Shown here piece by piece: positions 1-5,798 of a DNA stretch of 12,083 bases. The stretch is from the NCBI GenBank assembly GCA_900551925.1, contig URXR01000037.1:1-12083 (forward strand), in the 5' to 3' direction. The position numbers were made by a program, and so were the translations under genes. The DNA comes from an uncultured Mycoplasmatota bacterium. GTDB taxonomy: Bacteria > Bacillota_I > Bacilli_A > RF39 > UBA660. A model generated the notes under the pieces. It ran no database searches, was not told where the DNA came from, and saw only the letters and a program-made list of their open reading frames with translations. Numbering within the stretch: position 1 is the first letter of the stretch; every line of letters starts with the position of its first letter.

Positions 1-712
1 CATAACGGGCTGTTTCTCTTATTGGTTTTAATTCTTTTAATTCTTTTTCTAGCAATTCTATAGTTTCTAAATAGTCTTTTTCATATGATGTTTTTGATAG
101 ACTATCTTTAGCGGTTAAATATATTTCAGTATAATAGTCCATGTTGAAATTAGAAGGAAGTACATACATAAAGGTATCTAGTTTGCCATCTCCTACGGTG
201 GAAATTCCTTTGTTATCATAGATATATAAAGGACTTGTTATAGTTCCTACAACAGTATAAGTATTTGTTTTCAAATAATCTTCATAACCTGGTTCTAAGG
301 TTATTATGTCTCCTATTTGATAAGTTCCGTTTTCTACTAAAATTTCTCCATTTTTAGTAGGCATTTTTCCAGAGATTAAATTTACTTTATTGATATTATC
401 TTGATAAGAATAAATTTTAGTGCTTTCACCATTTATTAAAGTTTCATAAGAATAACTAGGAACAACTTTTAAAGAATTATTAAGTGTTTGTAAGGATTTT
501 ACATCATTATCCGTAAGACCCATAGTACTAACTATTCTAAAATCCATAAGAGCATAATCATCATAATAATTATCCATAGTTTTGATCATATCAGAAGATG
601 TTTCTCTAACTCCAGAGAAGAAGGCACTACCCAAGGCCACGATAAAAATAAGTGACAAGAATCTTCCTATTGATTTAATAATTTTTTTGACACTATTCTT
701 ATATAGTAACAT
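1..712 (-). CDS. FtsX/MacB-family ABC transporter permease, N-terminal part (runs off left edge)
   Basis: An open frame of 237 codons starts at the ATG at 710-712 and continues past base 1, so the C-terminal part is missing. The N-terminus is a short basic stretch, then a membrane helix at about residues 16-36. A long extracytoplasmic region of MacB-core type follows, with a segment at 114-126 (SGKMP...NGEILV) typical of these permeases. From about residue 205 the chain becomes charged and helical (ELLEKELKELKPIRE), which looks like the start of a coiled coil, as in the very long FtsX-type permeases of Bacillota. The start codon overlaps the stop of the ATPase gene (TAATG), there is no good SD of its own, and translational coupling is likely. 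It should form the membrane part of an exporter with that ATPase. The substrate cannot be told from the sequence. Confidence 0.85.
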   Translation of the reverse strand, partial: MLLYKNSVKKIIKSIGRFLSLIFIVALGSAFFSGVRETSSDMIKTMDNYYDDYALMDFRIVSTMGLTDNDVKSLQTLNNSLKVVPSYSYETLINGESTKIYSYQDNINKVNLISGKMPTKNGEILVENGTYQIGDIITLEPGYEDYLKTNTYTVVGTITSPLYIYDNKGISTVGDGKLDTFMYVLPSNFNMDYYTEIYLTAKDSLSKTSYEKDYLETIELLEKELKELKPIRETARY

Positions 713-1413
713 TACCAATTAATTTCCTTTACTAATTTTGGGTTTTTATTGATAATTACATCTTCAATTTGACCATTTTTTACTTTAATTACTTTGTCGG
801 CAATCTCACTAATAATAGCATTATGAGTAATTATTATAGTAGTCATATGGGAAGTATGACAAGTATTTTGTAAAAGTTCTAAAATCATACGTCCCGTTTT
901 AGAATCTAAAGCTCCGGTTGGTTCATCACAAAGTAAAACTAAAGGATTTTTGGCTAGTGCTCTAGCGATACTAACACGTTGTTGTTCTCCTCCGGAAAGC
1001 TGTGCTGGAAAATGATTTTTTCGTGATTCTAAGCCTACTTGTTTTAAAACAGTTTCACTGTCTATAGGATTTTTACAAATTTGGCTAGCAAGAGAAACGT
1101 TTTCAAGAGCAGTTAAATTTCCTACTAGATTATAAAATTGAAATACAAAGCCAATATCATAGCGACGATATTTAGTTAGTTCTTTTTTGTTGTATTTAGA
1201 AATTTCTTCATTATTTACGAAAACACTTCCACTGGTTGGAGTATCCATTCCTCCTAAAATATTTAGGATTGTGGTTTTCCCTGCTCCAGATGGTCCTAGA
1301 ACGACAACTAATTCACCTTTTTCAATGGTGAATGAGGCTTTATCAATTGCTTTAATGGTTACTTCTCCCATTTTATAGGTTTTAGTTAAATTTTTAACTT
1401 CAATAAAAGCCAT
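712..1413 (-). CDS. ABC transporter ATP-binding protein (LolD/MacB type)
   Basis: A 233-residue nucleotide-binding subunit with every motif of an active ABC ATPase: Walker A GPSGAGKTT at 40-48, Q-loop Gln92, signature LSGGEQQ at 139-145, Walker B ending in DEP at 163-165, D-loop GALD at 167-170 and H-loop His197. Spacing and wording match the LolD/MacB/SalX group, which powers FtsX-type permeases that move lipids, peptides or antibiotics at or across the membrane rather than classical importers. The start is supported by GAGGGG at 1419-1424, five bases upstream of the ATG. It lies 22 bases downstream of the pyrophosphohydrolase gene and overlaps the permease gene by one base, so the three are probably co-transcribed. 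No histidine kinase or response regulator, the frequent partners of resistance-type exporters, is seen here. Confidence 0.95.
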   Translation of the reverse strand: MAFIEVKNLTKTYKMGEVTIKAIDKASFTIEKGELVVVLGPSGAGKTTILNILGGMDTPTSGSVFVNNEEISKYNKKELTKYRRYDIGFVFQFYNLVGNLTALENVSLASQICKNPIDSETVLKQVGLESRKNHFPAQLSGGEQQRVSIARALAKNPLVLLCDEPTGALDSKTGRMILELLQNTCHTSHMTTIIITHNAIISEIADKVIKVKNGQIEDVIINKNPKLVKEINW

Positions 1414-1435
1414 ATAATCCCCTCTTTTCCAGTAT

Positions 1436-1768
1436 TTATTTTTTCTTAGTAATAACTTTTTCTAAAAAAATTCTATTTTTAAAACTACCACGTTTTTCGT
1501 TTTTTTCTAAACCTATCTTTGCTACTTCTTCAATACTTGAATTTTCTAGCTGGCTTAAATATTTCATTACCTCAAGAAGATCTGCTAATTCTTCTAATCT
1601 TTTTTTATCTTGCGATTCCAAAACTTCATAACATTCTTCTAATAATTTTTTTTCTAAAGCTTTTTTATATTCCTCTTCTGTTAAAATTCTGGTAATAGGT
1701 TCTTCTCCATTTATTTTAATTATTTCAGGAATTTTATCCCTTACTAATTTATTATACTTTTCTTCCAT
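1436..1768 (-). CDS. MazG-superfamily nucleotide pyrophosphohydrolase (phosphoribosyl-ATP pyrophosphohydrolase-like)
   Basis: A 110-residue all-helical protein. It opens with the KLVRDKIPEII signature at 7-17, diagnostic of the small phosphoribosyl-ATP-pyrophosphohydrolase-like family (COG4997 type). The MazG metal-binding pattern is complete: ExxE at 45-48 and ExxD at 60-63, twelve residues apart, on two predicted helices. Family members hydrolyse nucleoside triphosphates to monophosphate and pyrophosphate using Mg2+, and many are thought to clear damaged nucleotides. The true substrate here is unknown, and no histidine-biosynthesis genes are nearby, so a HisE role is unlikely. The C-terminus is lysine-rich. 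The start is fixed by AGGAGA at 1775-1780, six bases from the ATG. It is the first gene after a terminator and probably leads the transcript continuing into the ABC exporter. Confidence 0.85.
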   Translation of the reverse strand: MEEKYNKLVRDKIPEIIKINGEEPITRILTEEEYKKALEKKLLEECYEVLESQDKKRLEELADLLEVMKYLSQLENSSIEEVAKIGLEKNEKRGSFKNRIFLEKVITKKK

Positions 1769-1803
1769 ATTAATTCTCCTGTATTTTATTATATTATATT
1801 TCT

Positions 1804-1832
1804 ATTATAACTTATTTTTGTTTCAAAATAAA
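1804..1832 (-). promoter_or_regulatory. Candidate promoter for the pyrophosphohydrolase-ABC transcript
   Basis: On the minus strand a perfect -10 box TATAAT (1804-1809) follows a weak -35 TTTATT (1827-1832) at 17 bases. It sits between the terminator at 1853-1876 and the gene starting at 1768, where a new promoter is expected. The AT richness makes chance matches likely. Confidence 0.4.
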
Positions 1833-1852
1833 TAGAAAAATAAATAGATATG

Positions 1853-1876
1853 AAAAAAAAGAACTATAAAAGTTCT
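1853..1876 (-). terminator. Short intrinsic terminator overlapping the stop codon of the 196-aa protein gene
   Basis: A perfect 6-bp stem (1860-1865 with 1871-1876) and 5-base loop are followed on the minus strand by a run of seven T (1853-1859). The stem has only two G-C pairs, so it is weak. It begins inside the last codons of the upstream gene, and the TAG stop (1864-1866) spans the stem-loop junction. Confidence 0.55.
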
Positions 1877-2454
1877 ATATCTTCGTCTTCTTCTACATAA
1901 ACTGGTTTTTTTATGACAGTCTTTATATTATCTTTGCTAGCTTCTTTCCTAGGATTTATAATGTCTCCTGGTTTGGCTTCTTTGATTTTTGGTTTTTCAA
2001 AATCTTCTTTTGATGGAGTATTAAATTCTTCTTCAAAGACATCAATAGTTGGAAGTTCTTCTTCTACTGGTGGTATTGGTTTTGGTGCTTCTTTAGGTAT
2101 AGCTTTAGATATTGGTTGTTTATTTTCTTGATTAGTTATTCTTTCTATTTGGTCTTTGATTCCAGTTGGTCTATCTTGAGGAATATTTTGATTTTGAGGT
2201 TTTTTAAATACTTTCGTTTTGTCTAAATCATCATTATTTGATTCAAGAATTATTTTAGGCTTACCATTATCATAATATCCAGTATGATTAACCGTACCAT
2301 GATAGCTAGTTTGATTAGTACTTAACTTAGAGGCATCAACGTCTTTGTTACTTGATCTATAGGCAATAATTATAATAATAATTGAAATTAATAATAAAAC
2401 TACTCCGATTGTGATTAAAACACCTGGGAATTCTAAAAACATTTGAAGTTCCAC
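1864..2454 (-). CDS. Single-pass membrane protein with a proline-rich, charged cytoplasmic tail; function unknown
   Basis: I do not recognise this 196-residue protein. One strong membrane helix lies at about 11-31 (very rich in Ile/Leu/Val), preceded by a short acidic N-terminus and followed by Arg33 and Lys37, so the N-terminus should be outside and the tail in the cytoplasm. The tail is low-complexity and probably disordered: Asn/Ser/Asp-rich at 35-80, Lys/Pro/Glu-rich at 112-175 with one PPV at 128-130, and an acidic end (VEEDEDIELL). There is no catalytic motif. The start is GTG at 2452-2454, supported by AAGGAG eight bases upstream; the nearby ATG at codon 5 is badly spaced. It follows yfmH but has its own promoter and ends in its own terminator. 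The shape suggests a scaffold or division/envelope adaptor, which is inference only. It lacks the N-terminal HTH of RodZ (YmfM). Confidence 0.75.
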   Translation of the reverse strand: MELQMFLEFPGVLITIGVVLLLISIIIIIIAYRSSNKDVDASKLSTNQTSYHGTVNHTGYYDNGKPKIILESNNDDLDKTKVFKKPQNQNIPQDRPTGIKDQIERITNQENKQPISKAIPKEAPKPIPPVEEELPTIDVFEEEFNTPSKEDFEKPKIKEAKPGDIINPRKEASKDNIKTVIKKPVYVEEDEDIELL

Positions 2455-2462
2455 TTTACCAA

Positions 2463-2468
2463 CTCCTT
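2463..2468 (-). promoter_or_regulatory. SD site that selects a GTG start
   Basis: AAGGAG lies eight bases upstream of the GTG at 2452-2454, an optimal spacing. The first ATG in the frame (codon 5) would be about 20 bases away, so the GTG is chosen. Confidence 0.8.
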
Positions 2469-2481
2469 TTACTCTATAATG

Positions 2482-2510
2482 ATAATAACAAAAAAAATAT
2501 AGAAGTGCAA
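2482..2510 (-). promoter_or_regulatory. Candidate promoter for the 196-aa membrane protein
   Basis: On the minus strand the -35 box TTGCAC (2505-2510) and -10 box TATTAT (2482-2487) are separated by 17 bases. They sit between the end of yfmH (2540) and the SD at 2463-2468. No convincing terminator for yfmH is seen upstream, so some read-through from the ftsK operon is also possible. Confidence 0.5.
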
Positions 2511-2539
2511 GAAGTTTTCGGATTTTATTTCTTGTTTGA

Positions 2540-3817
2540 CTATATTTTTTTATCTTTTGGTAAAATTTTGATAATTACTTTATTGGAAAAATCTAAGCTA
2601 TTTTTTAAAGAAACTAATATTTCATATTTTAAATTTTTTATACATTCTAATTTATTAGGAATAAAATGTCCATAGTCTAAAATGTCATCTAAAATATTGT
2701 ATTTTATGCTATTTATGTTGCCAATACTTTTTACTTCGTTAGCTATCCATAATTTTTTTTGTCTTTCAAAACTTTCTTCAGATATTTTAATATCTTGTAA
2801 ATAATTATGAAGTTCTTCGCTTAATTGGTCTTCTTTTTTAGAAATAGCATTAAATTCAATAATATAGTGTGTTTCATTTTCTGTTACTCGATACAAGGAG
2901 TTAATAAACATATTATTATTAAGCCATTTTTCTCTAATATCAGAGGTTACTCCTAGACCAATATTTATTAATATATGTAGATATAAATCTAGTTCAAAGT
3001 TTGATATGTTTAAATTTTTTAATTTGTTTTTATTTATTTTATAGGCTACGGAAATCCTTGGACTATCAACATTTAAAAATACTTCTTCATATCTTTTTAC
3101 TACATTATCATCTTCTGGTTCATAATATTTTTCTATTTTTTCTTTACCATTTTTAAAGTTTTTGGTATTTTCTTTGATGATTTCTATAGCTTCTTTTGGA
3201 TTAAAATTACCAACACTTATAAGAAACATATTGTCTGGTCTATAGAAACTTTTATAACATAATTCTAATTCTTCTTTAGTTATTTTTACGATGTCTTCAT
3301 CGGTTCCAATTACTTTATTACGATATGGATCATGAGCAAAAATATTTTCTTTTACCTTTTCGTTTAAAACTCTATCTGGGGAATCTTTATACATACTAGC
3401 TTCTTCTAAAATTATACCTTGTTCTTTTTCTACTAAAGCTTCGGTTATATCTAATTTTTGTAACCAGTTTAAAAGATATACTAAATTCTTTTTATAGCTT
3501 TTATTTCCTATTATATAATAACTAGTAAAGTCATGAGAAGTTGAAGCATTAACATCTGTGCCATATTTTTGATAAAATTTAAAAGGATCTTCTTCTTTTT
3601 CAAACATTTTATGTTCTAAGAAATGCGCTATTCCGGTTGGAGTTTCAATCAGTTTACCATCTATTTTAAATTTGATATCACGTCCTCCGTATTTAGTAGC
3701 AAATACAGTGGTGAAATCGTTTTTCTTTTTTAGAGGTACTAAAAATACTTCTAAGCCATTTTCTAATTTTTCATAAAAAAGTTTTTCTTTAAAATTGTTT
3801 ATTCTTATTTCTTTCAT
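2540..3817 (-). CDS. yfmH: M16 zinc metallopeptidase, YmfH/YfmH type (EF-P modification-associated)
   Basis: A 425-residue M16 (pitrilysin/insulinase) peptidase with the inverted zinc motif HFLEH at 65-69: His65 and His69 bind zinc and Glu68 is the catalytic base. The downstream ligand is Glu138 or Glu139 in the ILEEASM segment, about 70 residues on. The length and two-lobed layout fit the single-clamshell subunits that pair with a non-catalytic partner. The partner is encoded immediately upstream, with an ATGA overlap. In Bacillus subtilis the equivalent genes (ymfF and ymfH, also written YfmF/YfmH in annotation) lie downstream of spoIIIE and have been linked to 5-aminopentanol modification of elongation factor P. 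No EF-P gene or ymfI-type reductase is seen here, so that role is carried over from the family. It is the last gene of the ftsK operon. Confidence 0.88.
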   Translation of the reverse strand: MKEIRINNFKEKLFYEKLENGLEVFLVPLKKKNDFTTVFATKYGGRDIKFKIDGKLIETPTGIAHFLEHKMFEKEEDPFKFYQKYGTDVNASTSHDFTSYYIIGNKSYKKNLVYLLNWLQKLDITEALVEKEQGIILEEASMYKDSPDRVLNEKVKENIFAHDPYRNKVIGTDEDIVKITKEELELCYKSFYRPDNMFLISVGNFNPKEAIEIIKENTKNFKNGKEKIEKYYEPEDDNVVKRYEEVFLNVDSPRISVAYKINKNKLKNLNISNFELDLYLHILINIGLGVTSDIREKWLNNNMFINSLYRVTENETHYIIEFNAISKKEDQLSEELHNYLQDIKISEESFERQKKLWIANEVKSIGNINSIKYNILDDILDYGHFIPNKLECIKNLKYEILVSLKNSLDFSNKVIIKILPKDKKI

Positions 3818-5067
3818 TGTTCTAATTCCTTTAATAAAAAAATAGTGTCGATGTTTATTTTGTTGGCAACTCGGATAACATCTTCTTTGGTTATATTTTT
3901 AATATTAGTAATTTGATCTTTGATAGGATCACTGTCCATATAAAGATTATTGAAATGGCTATCTACTATGGCACCTTGGTAATCGGCTATTTCTCTTAAT
4001 AAACTGATTAGTACTTCTTTGGCATTTTTAAGGTCTTGAGCAGTAAATTTTCCTTGCTTCATATTTTGCATTTCTTTTACTATTTCTTTTTTAGTAGATT
4101 CGTAATTTTCTTTGGAAATGCCAGCATGAACATAAAACATTCCATCTAAACGATTTATGCTTGAGGAAATGCTATAAGCATAAGAATTTTTTTCTCTGAC
4201 ATTTTTGAAAAGTTTAGAATTGGGAGAATTTCCTAAAATTATATTATAAGCTAAAGCTGGATATTTTTTCTCATAAGCAGATAATTGATTTAATGAACCT
4301 CCCATTACTAAACGAGATTGACTGAAATTAGAATTTTTTTCAGTTTCCGTATAAGGCTTTTCATAAGTGATATAAAGTTCATTTTTGGTAGTAGTTCTTT
4401 TTTCAGGATTAAATAATTTTGATATAGCTGTTTCTACTTCTTGAGCTTTAATATTTCCTATTACAAAAATATCAATATTATTAGTTTTGAAAAAACTATT
4501 ATAATAGTTATATAAATTGTGAGGATTTATTTTTTCTAAATCAGGTAAGTTACCTTCAACAGAAGCTGAGAATGGTTTTGATTTTCCAAGTAGTTTTTTA
4601 TATTCGATAAGGCTATAATAACTGGGATTTTCTTTTTCTCTACTTATATCAGATTTTAATCTTTCATAAATAATATTAAAAGATTTTTCATCAAATGAAT
4701 TATCAGTTACATTAGGATTTAATAATATATCAAAGAAAAATTCTAAACCTTTTTGGAATAAACCTTTTTCAGCATATTTATCTTCAATAACAGAAAGATT
4801 TAGTTCACTAAAGATATGTGTTCCTTTACGATAGTTTCCTCCTCCGATAGTTACTCCGTATAATTCTTCTTCTTTGATGTTTAATTCTTTCTGAGTTTTA
4901 TAATTTTTCGATGAAAAAAGAAGATTGTTAATCAACATATTTCTAAGTGTTAACTCTTCTTTTTTAAGTTTTTCCCAGAAAATTGTTTTAACTAAAATGG
5001 TTTTGAAATCTTTATTTTCAATTATATGTAGTTTATAACCTTGTTTATCAATAGTATTTATATTCAC
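3814..5067 (-). CDS. yfmF: M16 peptidase-like non-catalytic partner, YmfF/YfmF type
   Basis: A 417-residue M16-fold protein without the HxxEH zinc motif. In the N-terminal region where the motif would lie, the sequence reads LINNLLFSSKNYKTQKELN, with no His pair, so it should be inactive as a protease. The rest resembles M16 halves: a central NIDIFVIGN strand segment near 196-204 and a late SPNSKLFKNVREKNSYAYS region typical of the substrate-clamp half. It is the expected partner of the catalytic YfmH subunit and overlaps that gene by four bases (ATGA), so equal, coupled translation is likely. The start is GTG at 5065-5067, fixed by a nine-base match to the 16S tail (GAGGTGATC) just upstream. 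It ends in TGA, evidence that TGA is a stop in this organism. Confidence 0.85.
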   Translation of the reverse strand: MNINTIDKQGYKLHIIENKDFKTILVKTIFWEKLKKEELTLRNMLINNLLFSSKNYKTQKELNIKEEELYGVTIGGGNYRKGTHIFSELNLSVIEDKYAEKGLFQKGLEFFFDILLNPNVTDNSFDEKSFNIIYERLKSDISREKENPSYYSLIEYKKLLGKSKPFSASVEGNLPDLEKINPHNLYNYYNSFFKTNNIDIFVIGNIKAQEVETAISKLFNPEKRTTTKNELYITYEKPYTETEKNSNFSQSRLVMGGSLNQLSAYEKKYPALAYNIILGNSPNSKLFKNVREKNSYAYSISSSINRLDGMFYVHAGISKENYESTKKEIVKEMQNMKQGKFTAQDLKNAKEVLISLLREIADYQGAIVDSHFNNLYMDSDPIKDQITNIKNITKEDVIRVANKINIDTIFLLKELEQ

Positions 5068-5069
5068 TT

Positions 5070-5078
5070 GATCACCTC
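5070..5078 (-). promoter_or_regulatory. Very strong SD site for yfmF (GTG start)
   Basis: GAGGTGATC pairs over nine bases with the anti-SD of 16S rRNA and fixes the GTG start at 5065-5067. It lies in the 31-base gap after the phosphorylase gene, with no terminator between them. Confidence 0.85.
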
Positions 5079-5098
5079 ACTATTATTATAAGCGATTT

Positions 5099-5797
5099 TT
5101 AATATATTATTGATTCGAGAGCTAAAAAAATAGCTTGAGAAAAGGATTTTTCTCTTTCAGTAGGTGTTAAAACTTTACTCCTATCAACATTATCAGATAC
5201 TGTTAAAAGTGAGGCTGCTTCTTTTTTGGCTTTTAAAGCTTCATAAAAAAGGGCAAAAGTTTCCATTTCAACTCCTAGGCAATTATATTTAATGGTATTT
5301 TTATCTTCATAATCAGAATAAAATACATCGCTTGTATTTATTGTACCTTGATATAATAATAAGTCAAGCCTTTTAGCTGTTTCTTTTATTTTTGATGTTA
5401 AGTCGTCAGAAGCCTTTAAAATATTTTTAGATTGGCCTGAATTACTATAAGCAAAATTTGATAAAGTGTAGGCTTGCTCTGCTAGAATTAATTCATTTAT
5501 GTCAATATCTTTGGTTAGGGATTTGCAAGAGCCTACTCTTATTATTTTGTCCACATCGTAGAAATTAAATAGCTCATGAGCATAAATAGCCATGCTAGGC
5601 ATACCCATGCCTGAAGCCATAACTGTGACTTTTTTATTTTTATAAAATCCTGTATAGGCTAGCATTCCTCTTACTTCGTTTACTAATTTATAATTTTCTA
5701 AGTAATGCTCTGCTATAAAGGTAGCTCTTTTGGGATCTCCAGGCATTATTACTAAGTTTGCTATGTCATCTTTTTTAGCATTTATATGGGGTGTCAT
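5099..5797 (-). CDS. deoD: Purine nucleoside phosphorylase, DeoD (hexameric) type
   Basis: A 232-residue member of the trimeric/hexameric DeoD family, close to the usual 233-240. It splits purine (deoxy)ribonucleosides with phosphate into base and (deoxy)ribose-1-phosphate in cytoplasmic salvage. Key residues keep near E. coli numbering: His4 in TPHINA, Gly20 and Arg24 in MPGDPKRA (phosphate), Arg87 and Ser90 in RVGS, Phe159-Tyr160 in SDVFY, VEMET at 176-180 with the ribose-binding Glu179, and catalytic Asp202 in VSDNV with the supporting Arg215. One oddity is that the usual GSCG loop reads GSCK, with Lys92 replacing a glycine near the base pocket, so substrate range may differ. It starts one base after the ftsK stop, and its SD lies within the last ftsK codons, so translation is coupled. 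Confidence 0.93.
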   Translation of the reverse strand: MTPHINAKKDDIANLVIMPGDPKRATFIAEHYLENYKLVNEVRGMLAYTGFYKNKKVTVMASGMGMPSMAIYAHELFNFYDVDKIIRVGSCKSLTKDIDINELILAEQAYTLSNFAYSNSGQSKNILKASDDLTSKIKETAKRLDLLLYQGTINTSDVFYSDYEDKNTIKYNCLGVEMETFALFYEALKAKKEAASLLTVSDNVDRSKVLTPTEREKSFSQAIFLALESIIY

Positions 5798-5798
5798 A

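Noticed and set aside
1187..1378. Plus-strand 63-codon open frame
   Set aside because: It lies entirely opposite the Walker A to Q-loop coding region of the ABC ATPase, with no SD.
1913..2131. Plus-strand 72-codon open frame that looks like a small membrane protein
   Set aside because: It is antisense to the low-complexity tail of the 196-aa protein. The hydrophobic look comes from reversing Lys/Glu/Pro codons.
1864..2454. RodZ/YmfM identity for the membrane protein near yfmH
   Set aside because: RodZ has an N-terminal helix-turn-helix domain and a later membrane helix. Here the membrane helix is at the very N-terminus and no HTH is present.
3814..5067. Active M16 protease assignment for YfmF
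   Set aside because: There is no HxxEH or HxxxEH zinc motif in the N-terminal lobe.
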